Positions 38,144-47,995 of a stretch of DNA of 64,000 bases are shown in pieces. The notes under the pieces are model-generated. The model made no database searches and had not been told where the DNA came from. It saw only the letters and a program-made list of their open reading frames with translations. The stretch is from CAUUCX01 sp041844835 (GTDB lineage: Bacteria > Bacillota > Clostridia > Peptostreptococcales > Anaerovoracaceae): contig JBGZBU010000013.1 of assembly GCA_041844835.1 (NCBI GenBank), forward strand, positions 1 through 64,000, in the 5' to 3' direction. Made by a program: the position numbers and the translations under genes. Numbering within the stretch: position 1 is the stretch's first letter; each line of letters begins with the position of its first letter.

Positions 38144-40732
38144 TTACAGAGCGAAATCAAGCTTGCCATTTTTAACCGCAATGCACACCTCGGAATTGTC
38201 CGCAAGCGTTCCGCTCACGATCAGCTCCGCGATTTTCGTCTCCACATGCCTCTGCAGATATCGCTTAACCGGTCTTGCGCCATATGACGGATTGTATGCT
38301 TCACGCCGTATCAACTCCTTCGCTTCATCCGTTATCAATACGGAAATGCCTCGCTCACTCAGTCTGCCGCGTATCTCATCGACCGCAAGATCAATAATTT
38401 TACCTATCTGATCAGATGTCAGCGGCGAAAATACCACAATATCGTCAATTCTGTTTAAAAATTCAGGGCGAAAATGATTTTTCAGCTCATCTTCAACTCT
38501 GTGCTTCACATCACTTTCTATCGCACCGTCGTTTCTGATATTGTCTATGAGATATGCGCTGCCGATATTGGATGTCATGATGACGATGGTGTTTTTGAAA
38601 TCGACCGTTCGCCCCTGACTGTCCGTCAATCTGCCGTCATCGAGCAATTGCAGCAGTATATTGAACACATCGGGATGAGCTTTTTCAATTTCATCAAAAA
38701 GAATCACGCTGTAAGGTTTTCTCCTGACGGCTTCCGTAAGCTGTCCGCCCTCATCGTAGCCCACATATCCGGGAGGCGCGCCTACCAGACGCGATACCGC
38801 GTGTTTCTCCATATACTCGGACATGTCTATTCTGACGAGATTTCGCTCTGAATCAAACAGCGCCTCGGAAAGAGCCTTTGCAAGCTCAGTTTTTCCCACC
38901 CCCGTCGGTCCTAAAAATATAAACGAACCCACGGGTCTTTTTTCATCTTTAAGTCCGGCTCTCGCTCTCAGAACGGCATCGGCAACGGCATCAACAGCAT
39001 CATCCTGCCCGATTACTCTCTTGTGAAGGATATCTCCAAGCCGCATGAGTCTGTCGCGTTCGGTCTCGACCAGTTTATTGATCGGAATCCCTGTCCATTC
39101 AGACACGACTTCGGCGATTTGCTCTTCGGTCACCTCTTCTCTGAGCAAGCGCTTATCCGACTCTTCTCTTTGCTTATCAAGTGCGTCTGCAAGCTTGCTC
39201 TCGAGCGACGGCAGGAGACCATATTTCAATTTAGCCAGCTTTTCAAGGTCATATGAGCGTTCGGCATCTTCAATTTCCGACTTGATATCTTCAATTTGCT
39301 CCTTGATCGTCTTAAGCTCCGTTATCAAATCCTTTTCATGCTCCCACTGCGCACGCATGCCGCGCGAGCGTTCATTGTATTCCGCCAGCTCCATTTCGAT
39401 ATTGTCCAGCCTTTTCTTTGACGCTTCGTCGCTCTCTTTTTTAAGCGCCTCACGCTCTATTTCAAGCTGCATGATTTTTCTTGAAATCTCATCAAGCTCG
39501 CCGGGCATGCTGTCCACCTCAATTCTTATTTTTGACGCAGCCTCATCCATAAGATCTATAGCCTTGTCCGGCAAAAATCTGTCGCTTATATATCTGTCGG
39601 ACAGCAGTGCACATGCGATAAGCGCGGAGTCGGTAATGCGAACCCCGTGATGGATTTCAAAACGTTCTTTCAGACCGCGCAGTATTGAAATTGTATCTTC
39701 CACCGTCGGCTGATCCACGAGCACCGTCTGAAAACGCCGCTCAAGAGCGGAATCTTTTTCTATGTATTTTCTATACTCGTCAAGAGTCGTAGCGCCGATG
39801 CAGTGCAATTCTCCCCTTGCCAGTTTGGGCTTGAGCATGTTCCCCGCATCCATCGAACCCTCGGTTTTTCCCGCGCCGACTATGTTATGAATTTCGTCTA
39901 TAAAGAGTATGATGCGCCCCTCGGATTTTTCGACTTCGCCGAGAACGGCTTTCAATCTTTCTTCAAATTCACCCCTGTATTTCGCGCCCGCAATCAGCGA
40001 GCCCATATCCAGCGCATAGATCGTCTTGTCTTTCAGCCCCTCCGGAACATCGCCTTTCAGTATTCGCTGTGCAAGTCCCTCAACTACAGCCGTTTTGCCC
40101 ACACCCGGCTCTCCTATGAGCACCGGATTGTTTTTGGTTCTGCGTGAGAGAATTCTTATGGCATGTCTTATTTCAGCATCTCGTCCTATTACGGGATCCA
40201 ACTTCCCTTCACGCGCTTTTTCGACCAGATCTATGCCGTACTTGTTGAGCGCATCGTAATTCTCCTCGGGATTCTCGCTCGTGATCCTTTGATTTCCCCG
40301 CACCTTTGCAAGGCTCTCCAAAAATTTCTGTTTGTCGACGCCGCAGCCGTTTAAAATTTTTGATGAAAGTCCGCCCCGCTCGTCCAGGATGGCAAGAAAC
40401 AAATGCTCCACGCTGAGATACTCATCCGTAAACGCCTTGGCTTCCTTTTCCGCATTGAACAGCACCTGATTGAACCTTCTTGTCGCATAAAGATTATCCG
40501 CGTCGCCGCTAACGCCGGCAATTTTGTCGAGCTCGGAGGAGACTTTTCTCCTGATTTCATCCGGATCGGCTCCGATTGATTTTAGCAGTTTGGGTACGAG
40601 CCCCTCCTCATTAAGCACCAGCGCATATGTCAGATGCTCCACATCAAGTTGCTGATGATTCCTTTCTATTGCGGTATTTTGCGCAGATACGATGACCTCC
40701 CTCATACCTTGTGTAAGCTTATCCATGTTCAT
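38144..40732 (-). CDS. clpB: ClpB disaggregase
   Basis: A two-ring Hsp100 chaperone of about 862 residues that rescues aggregated protein with DnaK. It has the Clp N-domain, AAA1 Walker A GEPGVGKT with [11 protein letters not shown], the coiled-coil middle domain (about residues 400-530), AAA2 Walker A GPTGVGKT and [13 protein letters not shown]. The start is at 40732, with a GGTGG-type site; the longer frame adds six residues. A CIRCE element upstream indicates HrcA control. Confidence 0.97.
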   Translation of the reverse strand: MNMDKLTQGMREVIVSAQNTAIERNHQQLDVEHLTYALVLNEEGLVPKLLKSIGADPDEIRRKVSSELDKIAGVSGDADNLYATRRFNQVLFNAEKEAKAFTDEYLSVEHLFLAILDERGGLSSKILNGCGVDKQKFLESLAKVRGNQRITSENPEENYDALNKYGIDLVEKAREGKLDPVIGRDAEIRHAIRILSRRTKNNPVLIGEPGVGKTAVVEGLAQRILKGDVPEGLKDKTIYALDMGSLIAGAKYRGEFEERLKAVLGEVEKSEGRIILFIDEIHNIVGAGKTEGSMDAGNMLKPKLARGELHCIGATTLDEYRKYIEKDSALERRFQTVLVDQPTVEDTISILRGLKERFEIHHGVRITDSALIACALLSDRYISDRFLPDKAIDLMDEAASKIRIEVDSMPGELDEISRKIMQLEIEREALKKESDEASKKRLDNIEMELAEYNERSRGMRAQWEHEKDLITELKTIKEQIEDIKSEIEDAERSYDLEKLAKLKYGLLPSLESKLADALDKQREESDKRLLREEVTEEQIAEVVSEWTGIPINKLVETERDRLMRLGDILHKRVIGQDDAVDAVADAVLRARAGLKDEKRPVGSFIFLGPTGVGKTELAKALSEALFDSERNLVRIDMSEYMEKHAVSRLVGAPPGYVGYDEGGQLTEAVRRKPYSVILFDEIEKAHPDVFNILLQLLDDGRLTDSQGRTVDFKNTIVIMTSNIGSAYLIDNIRNDGAIESDVKHRVEDELKNHFRPEFLNRIDDIVVFSPLTSDQIGKIIDLAVDEIRGRLSERGISVLITDEAKELIRREAYNPSYGARPVKRYLQRHVETKIAELIVSGTLADNSEVCIAVKNGKLDFAL

Positions 40733-40814
40733 CTCTTCACCACCTCTCAAAAATTCTTACTTTCAAATAGCATATCTACCTTATACCTTACAAATCAAGG
40801 CTTAAACAAAAAAA

Positions 40815-40841
40815 TTAGCACTCATCGGCATGGAGTGCTAA
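40815..40841 (-). promoter_or_regulatory. CIRCE operator (HrcA site) of clpB
   Basis: TTAGCACTC-N9-GAGTGCTAA is a perfect match to the CIRCE consensus, about 80 bases before the clpB start. It predicts heat-shock control by HrcA; hrcA itself is not in the window. Confidence 0.95.
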
Positions 40842-40895
40842 AATAAGGATTTCAAAAAATTTTGAGCTTGCCAAACAAATAAGATTGGCCGTATC

Positions 40896-41621
40896 TCATA
40901 CTATCACTTTCCCCAGAACGCTGAATATGGCTCCGGTGAGGGCGCCCACCGCAGGTGAAAGTATCAGATCCACCACGCCCAGGATAAGCAGCAGTATCAA
41001 TATGAGGAATCCGTGCTCCTCTATTTTCGCGGCGAACGGGGTGTTTGAAAATTTAAAAATTTGCGCAACCACATGATATCCGTCAAGCGGCGGAATTGGG
41101 AAGAGATTGAACACCAGCAGCACGAGATTTATCTGCATTATTGAAATTACGAGTAATGAAAGAACGCCGCCCATCCCCGCGTCTAAAGACGGATAAAATC
41201 CACGCTTAAACATAATCAGATATATCGCGGCGAAAATCACGGCTATCGCAAAATTCATGCAAACTCCGGCGATTGAAATCAGTATATCATCGCGCCTTTG
41301 TTTTTTAAGATTGTACGGATTTACGGGAACAGGCACGCCCCAGCCGAATCCCAAAAAAATGAGAGCGAGAAATCCGAAAGGATCAAAATGCGCCATCGGA
41401 TTAACGGTCAATCTTCCCTGATTTTTGGCCGTGGGATCTCCGAGCGCATTTGCCATCGCCGCATGTGCGAACTCGTGAAACGAAAGCCCTATAATCACTC
41501 CCGGCAGCACAATTGCTATATGCATAAGCCAATCCATGATGCCCGAATACTGCCTGAATGACGAAAATGCCATAAGAAATATGATTACAATCCACATCGG
41601 ATTAAATCTGAATCTGTTCAT
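40896..41621 (-). CDS. Site-2 protease family membrane metalloprotease (M50)
   Basis: A polytopic protease-like protein of about 241 residues with the zinc motif HEFAH (in GLSFHEFAHAAMANALGD) and the second ligand motif NLFPIPPLDGYHV, typical of the SpoIVFB/YwhC-type S2P branch. It lacks PDZ or CBS domains. Substrates are unknown. The start at 41621 has GGAGG five bases upstream; two upstream starts (ATG 41633, TTG 41642) are possible. Confidence 0.88.
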   Translation of the reverse strand: MNRFRFNPMWIVIIFLMAFSSFRQYSGIMDWLMHIAIVLPGVIIGLSFHEFAHAAMANALGDPTAKNQGRLTVNPMAHFDPFGFLALIFLGFGWGVPVPVNPYNLKKQRRDDILISIAGVCMNFAIAVIFAAIYLIMFKRGFYPSLDAGMGGVLSLLVISIMQINLVLLVFNLFPIPPLDGYHVVAQIFKFSNTPFAAKIEEHGFLILILLLILGVVDLILSPAVGALTGAIFSVLGKVIV

Positions 41622-41653
41622 AAAATCCTCCATAAACTCCAAATGCTCAAAAC

Positions 41654-43114
41654 CTAAAGCAAGTCGGAAAACAGCCTGGAAATCGACTCGCGAAAAGCGA
41701 CGACTTTTCCCCTGGCATTATATTTTTCAAGTGTAAGCTCTTCACAGAAATTCATATCACGCCTGAAAAAGCGCTCCATCTGAAGAGCGGGCTTGCTCCC
41801 GTATATGAATGCGTTTGATTCAAAATTCAGCCTGAAGCTCCTGCAATCAAAATTCGCAGAACCGACCGAGCATATTTCCGAATCGACGACTATCATTTTA
41901 GCATGAATAAAGCCGTTTTTATAGATGTATATTTTGCCGCCCGAACGAAGCAGTTCTCCCGCATTGCTCCTGGTCGCCCAATATACAAACATATGGTCTG
42001 CTATACTCGGAATCATTATCCTGACGTCAATGCCGGACTGCGCCGCCATTTTCAGGGACTCAAGTATACTGCCGTCCGGTACGAAATACGGCGTCTGAAT
42101 ATATATCGTTTTTTTTGCGGAAGTAATCATTCGCATGTATCCGCGCTTGACTTCCTCCTTGATGGAATCCGGCCCCGATGAGACGATCTGTATTCCGGTA
42201 TCTCCAATCCGTATCGGAATTGTGCCGTATGCATCGGTGAGTTCTATATTCTCCTTGGATGCAACTCTCCAATCCATTAAAAATCTCGCATTGAGATCCT
42301 GTACACTGCTTCCCGTCACCCGTATATGGGTATCACGCCAATATCCGAATTTCTTTTTGAGACCCAGATATTCGTCGCCGATATTGAAACCGCCGATATA
42401 ACCTATCCCGCCGTCAATTACGACAATTTTCCTATGATTTCTGAAATTCAAACGAAAGTTGAAAATTTTGAAACGTGCCGGGAAAAAATAAGCGTATTTC
42501 CCTCCGGCGCGCTTAAATTCTTTCAGCGTGGAATGATATATGCCCCGGCTGCCTACGGCATCAATCAGCAGGCGCACCTCCACCCCTTCGCGCGCTTTCT
42601 TCGTAAGTTCGCTTATCAGCGCGCGTCCGGTATCGTCGCGCTTTATTATGAAATATAAAACATTGATCGTTTTTTTCGCAGCGCGAATATCTTTAACCAT
42701 CCTCTCCATCTTGCAAACGCCGTCAGTGAAAATCTCTACATTGTTGTCCTCCGTGTAATATGCATGCGAATACAATTGGTGAAACGATATCATATCTCGC
42801 CATTTCTGAGCTTCCGGGTTTTTAAATCTGAAGCGTCCGTCCCGCATGGATGAAACCTGATCGGACAGGCTTTCCTCAAGCTCAGCCATCTCCGCCGATG
42901 TCAGTTCAAAAATCTTACGTCGCGATACATGCTGCGACAATAAAAAATACATTACGATACCGCCCACCGGAAACAGGAATAAGATCATTATCCATGCTAT
43001 GGTCGCCGACGGAGTCCTTCTTTCAAGAAAAACAATCCAGCACGCAATGATAAAATCTATGATGTATATCAATATCGCCGCCCACGTAAATGTTACAGGA
43101 AGATTCCACAACAT
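41654..43114 (-). CDS. cls: Cardiolipin synthase
   Basis: A 486-residue phospholipase-D-type enzyme that makes cardiolipin from two phosphatidylglycerols. There are two N-terminal membrane helices and two HKD motifs (NHRKIVVIDGGIGYIGGFNIGDEY and HAKMIVVDSEICSVGSANFDCRSF). It sits 33 bases before the M50 gene. Confidence 0.93.
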   Translation of the reverse strand: MLWNLPVTFTWAAILIYIIDFIIACWIVFLERRTPSATIAWIMILFLFPVGGIVMYFLLSQHVSRRKIFELTSAEMAELEESLSDQVSSMRDGRFRFKNPEAQKWRDMISFHQLYSHAYYTEDNNVEIFTDGVCKMERMVKDIRAAKKTINVLYFIIKRDDTGRALISELTKKAREGVEVRLLIDAVGSRGIYHSTLKEFKRAGGKYAYFFPARFKIFNFRLNFRNHRKIVVIDGGIGYIGGFNIGDEYLGLKKKFGYWRDTHIRVTGSSVQDLNARFLMDWRVASKENIELTDAYGTIPIRIGDTGIQIVSSGPDSIKEEVKRGYMRMITSAKKTIYIQTPYFVPDGSILESLKMAAQSGIDVRIMIPSIADHMFVYWATRSNAGELLRSGGKIYIYKNGFIHAKMIVVDSEICSVGSANFDCRSFRLNFESNAFIYGSKPALQMERFFRRDMNFCEELTLEKYNARGKVVAFRESISRLFSDLL

Positions 43115-43189
43115 ATTATCACTCCAATGTTACTCACATACAGCACAAGCCCCGGATGCCTGCAAGGCGCTTACACTCCTGCGGGGTGC

Positions 43190-44413
43190 CTAAAGTCTGT
43201 CCGCATATTTTTCCAAAACATAATCCGCATCCTTGTCGCCCCTGCCGCTCAGATTTACAAGCACAAATCCCGGATTATCCTCTTTCTGTGCGAGCTTCAT
43301 CGCATAGGCAAGAGCGTGCGAACTTTCAAGCGCGGGAATTATTCCCTCTTTTCTTGAAAGCTTAAAAAATGCATCAACCGCTTCTTCATCATTAACATAA
43401 TCATATTTGACGCGCCCGGCATCGCGCAAAAATGCGTGTTCCGGTCCGGATGACGGATAATCAAGCCCGCTGGCTATGGAATGCACCGGAGCCGGCTCAC
43501 CGTCAGCGTCCTGCAGCATTATGCTGTTAAAACCGTGCATCACTCCCTCGGAGCCGAACGCGAGCGATGCCGCGTGCTCACCGAGGGCTTTGCCTCTGCC
43601 CAGCGGCTCGATTCCGTATATTTCCACGGGATCATTTAAAAATGCGGAAAACATGCCTATTGCATTGCTGCCGCCGCCCACACAGGCGACCACGGCATCC
43701 GGCAGATATCCCGTCATTTCCTTAAACTGTTCACGCGCCTCTTCACCTATCACCATCTGAAAATCTCTGACCATCATGGGAAAAGGATGCGGTCCCAGTA
43801 CCGAGCCTATGCAATATATCGCGTCTTTATATTCCTCCGCATATGCTTTAAACGCCGAGTCGACAGCCTCTTTCAACGTTTTGAGTCCGTGCGTCGCCGG
43901 AACCACATTCGCGCCGAGAAGCTTCATGCGCGCAACGTTCGGAGCCTGCTTTTCTATGTCCACTTCACCCATATGTATTTCACACTCGAGCCCGAAGAAA
44001 GCCGCAGCCGTAGCAAGCGCCACGCCGTGCTGCCCGGCGCCGGTTTCTGCGATCAATTTCTTCTTTCCCATGTATTTTGCAAGCAATCCTTCCCCCATGC
44101 AGTGGTTCAATTTATGTGCCCCCGTATGGTTTAAATCCTCTCTTTTTAAATAGATCTGTGTCGTCCCGAGTTCACGTGAAAGACGCTCACAATGATATAC
44201 CGGCGTCGGTCTTCCCTGGAACTCTTTCCGTATGCGTCTGAGCTCCGATATGAATTGCGCCGAATGACAAATCGTCAGATATGCTTCCGTCACCTCTGCA
44301 AACGCATTTTTAAGATTTTCAGGCATAAACGCTCCGCCGTATCTGCCGTAATATCCGTTCTTATCGGGATGATTTTTCAAATATGTTCTGAAATCGATAG
44401 CGTTAGTTTTCAT
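43190..44413 (-). CDS. trpB: Tryptophan synthase beta chain, stand-alone
   Basis: A PLP enzyme of 407 residues joining indole and serine to make tryptophan. [13 protein letters not shown], the PLP lysine in [15 protein letters not shown], the catalytic Glu region [22 protein letters not shown] and [12 protein letters not shown] match TrpB1. No trpA or other trp gene is nearby, so it may salvage free indole. The start is moved to 44413 (GGAGG close upstream); the longer frame adds 11 residues. A terminator hairpin lies only about 20 bases before the start codon. Confidence 0.93.
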   Translation of the reverse strand: MKTNAIDFRTYLKNHPDKNGYYGRYGGAFMPENLKNAFAEVTEAYLTICHSAQFISELRRIRKEFQGRPTPVYHCERLSRELGTTQIYLKREDLNHTGAHKLNHCMGEGLLAKYMGKKKLIAETGAGQHGVALATAAAFFGLECEIHMGEVDIEKQAPNVARMKLLGANVVPATHGLKTLKEAVDSAFKAYAEEYKDAIYCIGSVLGPHPFPMMVRDFQMVIGEEAREQFKEMTGYLPDAVVACVGGGSNAIGMFSAFLNDPVEIYGIEPLGRGKALGEHAASLAFGSEGVMHGFNSIMLQDADGEPAPVHSIASGLDYPSSGPEHAFLRDAGRVKYDYVNDEEAVDAFFKLSRKEGIIPALESSHALAYAMKLAQKEDNPGFVLVNLSGRGDKDADYVLEKYADRL

Positions 44414-44434
44414 CTTCTCCTCCAAAAATATAAA

Positions 44435-44507
44435 AACTATCCTCAAGCAACCGGATCGCGTACTGAAATGGAAAGGACTTTCAGCGATCGCTGCATCAAG
44501 GATAGTT
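44435..44507 (-). terminator. Long hairpin terminator between tpx and trpB
   Basis: The outer 9-bp stem (aactatcct / aggatagtt) encloses further pairing (gatcgc / gcgatc and ctgaaa / tttcag). TTTTTATATTTTT follows on the minus strand. It ends the tpx transcript and, because trpB's ribosome binding site follows at once, could also act as an attenuator for trpB. Confidence 0.75.
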
Positions 44508-44552
44508 ATTAACTCAACAATAAATTGCCGCCAGTTTTAAAATAGTTATGCT

Positions 44553-45038
44553 CTATTTTACGGCTGCCAGTACGGCTTCATAATCCGGCTCATTTGTCAC
44601 TTCGTCACAATATTCTACATATGTAACCGTATCATTTTCATCAACGACGAAAACCGCTCGAGTAAGGAGTCCGAACTCTTCAATCATGGCGCCGAACGAT
44701 GCAGCCGCACTTCTATCCTTATAATCGGATGCTGTTATAACATTTTCTATCCCGTTATTGCCGCACCATCGCGCCTGTGCAAACGGCAAATCAAGTGAAA
44801 TCGTGTATACCTTAACATCAGCCAGTTTGCCCGCTTCCACATTAAACCTGCGAGTCTCCATATCGCACACTTCCGTGTCCAGCGACGGAACGAGTGAAAT
44901 TATTTTCTTGCCTTTCATATCGGAAAGGGAAACAGGCGACAAATCATTTTTAATTACCGTAAACGCCGGCACTTTGTCTCCCGCTTTGAGCTGAACACCC
45001 GCAAGTGTTACATCCTGTCCACCAAATTTTACTTTCAT
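44553..45038 (-). CDS. tpx: Thiol peroxidase (atypical 2-Cys peroxiredoxin)
   Basis: A 161-residue Tpx reducing hydroperoxides with thioredoxin. The peroxidatic Cys lies in VPSLDTEVCDMETRRF (near residue 58) and the resolving Cys in ARWCGNNG (near 92), the spacing typical of Tpx. GGAGG precedes the ATG. Confidence 0.95.
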   Translation of the reverse strand: MKVKFGGQDVTLAGVQLKAGDKVPAFTVIKNDLSPVSLSDMKGKKIISLVPSLDTEVCDMETRRFNVEAGKLADVKVYTISLDLPFAQARWCGNNGIENVITASDYKDRSAAASFGAMIEEFGLLTRAVFVVDENDTVTYVEYCDEVTNEPDYEAVLAAVK

Positions 45039-45108
45039 AGTTCTCCTCCCAATTCCTGCAAATGTAAATGTAACACATATCTATTATAAGATAATTTGAA
45101 AAAATATG

Positions 45109-46056
45109 CTATATTTCATCTGCAATTTTCAAGATTTTATTAATTCGATTATTGAGCCCCGATTTGGAAAGAGGGGGTTTTATCATCCCCGCCAGTTCCG
45201 CGAGTCCCGCATGGGGATACTCCAGCCTCAATTCCGCTACGTCGCGCAATTTGGGCGGCAGATAGTCCAAACCTCCGCGCTCTTCTATCTTGCGAATCGC
45301 CGCTATTTGCTTCTGCGCGGCATCCACAATGCGATCAGTGTTCGCGCTGTCGCAGTTGCTGATACGATTGGTAGCGTTTCTTATTTCTTTGGTCATCCGC
45401 ACATCCTGAAAAATGAAAAATTGCTGATGAGCCCCGAGCAAATTCAAAATATCGCCTACCTGCTCAGCTTCTTTGATGTATACCACAAATTTGTCATTTC
45501 TCTCAAAAATTTTTGAATTAATCCCGACAAATGAATTGAGAATCTTTTTAAGCGAAAACGCAAAATCCTGATTTGCGCACACAAACTCGATATGATACCC
45601 TTTATCGGGGTCCGTCATCGTGCCGGCGCCCAAAAATGCACCCCGCAAATACGCCTTGCGGCAGCACTTCGTCTTGATGAGCTGCTCATTTATATCTTCG
45701 GCAAATCTGCTCATGCCGCGGCTGTAGACAAGTATTCCGAGTTCCCGCAGGATTATTTCCGCTTTTTGATCATTGTTGTCATCCAGTACCAGCGCCAGCC
45801 TGCGCGCCCTGCGCATGGCATTTGCCTGTTTGATTACGATATCCGCATCAACCGAAAAATATTCCTTGAAGAGAAGTTTATAACGTCTCACCGCCGCAGA
45901 ATTTTCACTGGGCATGACGAGCCGTATCCGTCCCTGTCCCAGAGGGTTTATCACACCGCATGATCTGACGAATCCGCCAATCTCCGCGAGAATGCAGCAT
46001 TTTTTTTCGGATTCGATCCTTGCAAGTTCATTTTTTACATCGTTGGAAAATGACAT
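45109..46056 (-). CDS. whiA: DNA-binding protein WhiA
   Basis: A 315-residue protein with a degenerate LAGLIDADG-type N-terminal domain (YLRGAFLGAGTMTDPDKGYHIEF) and a C-terminal HTH (LAELAGMIKPPLSKSGLNNRINKI). In Firmicutes WhiA affects division and chromosome segregation. The usual neighbours yvcK and rapZ are absent here. Confidence 0.93.
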   Translation of the reverse strand: MSFSNDVKNELARIESEKKCCILAEIGGFVRSCGVINPLGQGRIRLVMPSENSAAVRRYKLLFKEYFSVDADIVIKQANAMRRARRLALVLDDNNDQKAEIILRELGILVYSRGMSRFAEDINEQLIKTKCCRKAYLRGAFLGAGTMTDPDKGYHIEFVCANQDFAFSLKKILNSFVGINSKIFERNDKFVVYIKEAEQVGDILNLLGAHQQFFIFQDVRMTKEIRNATNRISNCDSANTDRIVDAAQKQIAAIRKIEERGGLDYLPPKLRDVAELRLEYPHAGLAELAGMIKPPLSKSGLNNRINKILKIADEI

Positions 46057-46083
46057 ATCCCGTTTCCCCGCTATTCGCTGTAA

Positions 46084-46983
46084 TCAATACAATTTTTCTT
46101 TTTCAATATCATCAAAACCGAATCCCCACGCATTGCCCACTTGAATGACATAGGCAACCGCAGACGGATCACGCTCGGCGATGAATCGCCTGATCAAAAT
46201 ACTTTCACGCGGCGAACACAAAACGGTGAGCTGCAATTTTTCATCACCTGTATACCCTCCGACAATTGTTTGCTTCGATACGCCGCGCCCGATCTCTCTC
46301 ATCACATATTCTCCGACCTCATCCGGAATTTTGCTTATGATATCCATTTTTACCAGTTTCGTTTCCACACCGAAAATCACAAGATCCATGGTGCGCGAAA
46401 TGATTATCTGCGACACTACCGCATAAAGAGCGATATTCCTGTCAAAGAAAAAGATTGACGCGATGATCACCGCCGTATCGATGGCAAGCAGACATTTGCT
46501 CAGTGTGACGTCGGGAAACAGTTTCTTCTTAATTATCTTTGCAATTGCGTCGCTGCCGCAAAAACTATACCCGCGCCACGCAATAATGCCCACACAGGCT
46601 CCCATAAAAATACCGCAAAATATCGATGCGAGCAATTTATCATCTCCGCTGAGCAGATCAAAATTTATGTGCTCAAAAATAAGCAAAGTCGCCGGAAACA
46701 ATATCGCCATCAGTATTATTTTCTGCGCTTCTTTTTTGCCGAGGAAGATCAGAACCAACAAAATTATCAAAGCCGATGCGATATAATACATCAGAGAAAA
46801 GTCGAGCGGAATAAAGGTCTGCAGCATTCTTAGTATTCCGGTGACGCCGCCTGTAGTAAGTCCGTTCGGAACCAATACGCAGTCAACGGCGAAAGAATAC
46901 ATCGCGCATGCTATCAGCAGATAAACCATGTCAATTGCAAAAGTCTTTATGCGTTTTTTTGATAAAATTTTCTTTTCAGTCAT
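46084..46983 (-). CDS. YitT family membrane protein
   Basis: About 299 residues with five to six membrane helices (DUF161: SFAVDCVLVPNGLTTGGVTGIL, GIIAWRGYSFCGSDAIAKII) and a C-terminal DUF2179 domain (GYTGDEKLQLTVLCSPRESILIRRFIAERDPSAVAYV). Function is unknown; transport has been proposed. The start at 46983 has GGAGGG upstream and overlaps the end of the methyltransferase gene by eight bases. Confidence 0.88.
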   Translation of the reverse strand: MTEKKILSKKRIKTFAIDMVYLLIACAMYSFAVDCVLVPNGLTTGGVTGILRMLQTFIPLDFSLMYYIASALIILLVLIFLGKKEAQKIILMAILFPATLLIFEHINFDLLSGDDKLLASIFCGIFMGACVGIIAWRGYSFCGSDAIAKIIKKKLFPDVTLSKCLLAIDTAVIIASIFFFDRNIALYAVVSQIIISRTMDLVIFGVETKLVKMDIISKIPDEVGEYVMREIGRGVSKQTIVGGYTGDEKLQLTVLCSPRESILIRRFIAERDPSAVAYVIQVGNAWGFGFDDIEKEKLY

Positions 46984-47995
46984 GCGATTTCCCTCCGCAA
47001 CAAAACTCCGCCGTTCTGAAAGCGATTCCGGCATCCGTCAAACGTTTTTTTGTAATTTCAAATGAATTTCTGCTCATATCGCAGCCGATAAATTTGCGCC
47101 CCGAATCCGCAGCAACCTTGAGTGCGGTGCCCGAGCCCATATAAAAATCGGCTATGAGATCGCCCTCATCGGTGGCTGCCGAAACAATTCTGGATAGTAA
47201 TTTTTCCGGCTTCTGGGTATGAAATCCCGTCCGCTCTTTTGAGCTGCGCCCCACCATATTGATTTCCCAGACATCCCGCATGTTCACCATTGTGTACCAA
47301 CCCGCCTCGTCGCAATATTCCTTCACGTTTTTAAAACGATATGCCTTAAAATCCCTGTTATAGGATTTTTCCGACTGCGGATTGAATTTATATGCGCCGC
47401 TTTTGCCATAAAATAAAATCGTATCGTGCTTTCTGGAAAATTTTCTGCCGGAAGCGCCGCCGGACTTGTATTGCCATATTATCTCGTTTATGAAATTGTC
47501 ATAACCGAATATCTCATCCGCAATTATTTTGACATAATGCGCTGCGTGCCAATCGAGATGAATAAAAATGCTGCCCGTATCCGCAAGCAAATCATGTGCG
47601 AGCCGAATCCTGATCCCCAAAGATATGAGGTATTCATCAAGACTGCGCCAGCGATCGGAATAAACATCCACATAGCGCGCTTCATCGGAAGTGCATATTC
47701 GCGCCTTATATACGCTGTTGCTGTAAAACGGCGGATCCATGTATATCATGTCTATTCCCCGCTTTTTCCCCGGATTTGCAAGTCTGCTTTCAATTTGCAT
47801 CAAACGAATATGCGCCATAAATTCCGCATTATTCGCAAGAGCGATAAATCCTCCGCTGCCTCCGCCTCCATAAATATCACTGTCACAATCCAAGCCCGAA
47901 AAGTCCGTGTTGTGAAGAGAATTTGCACATAATTCCTCATATCTTCCGCCGATTTCATCCATCAGCGCCGAAAATCCGGAGATCAAAACTATCAC
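46976..47995 (-). CDS. Orphan DNA adenine/cytosine-N4 methyltransferase (beta type)
   Basis: This 339-residue enzyme has the catalytic motif DPPF (in IDMIYMDPPFYSNSV) before the SAM-binding motif DFYMGSGTALKVA, the beta order of N6-adenine or N4-cytosine methyltransferases. EIIWQYKSGGASGRKFSRKHDTILFYGK resembles type III Mod subunits. No restriction subunit is nearby. It starts with GTG overlapping the BMP stop (GTGA) and ends inside yitT, so it is embedded in a housekeeping run. It may be an epigenetic regulator or a restriction remnant. Confidence 0.88.
   Translation of the reverse strand: MIVLISGFSALMDEIGGRYEELCANSLHNTDFSGLDCDSDIYGGGGSGGFIALANNAEFMAHIRLMQIESRLANPGKKRGIDMIYMDPPFYSNSVYKARICTSDEARYVDVYSDRWRSLDEYLISLGIRIRLAHDLLADTGSIFIHLDWHAAHYVKIIADEIFGYDNFINEIIWQYKSGGASGRKFSRKHDTILFYGKSGAYKFNPQSEKSYNRDFKAYRFKNVKEYCDEAGWYTMVNMRDVWEINMVGRSSKERTGFHTQKPEKLLSRIVSAATDEGDLIADFYMGSGTALKVAADSGRKFIGCDMSRNSFEITKKRLTDAGIAFRTAEFCCGGKSHD

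Noticed and set aside
44443..44496. Seventeen-codon frame ([17 protein letters not shown]) inside the hairpin before trpB
   Set aside because: It has no ribosome binding site and no Trp codons, and lies wholly within the terminator stem.
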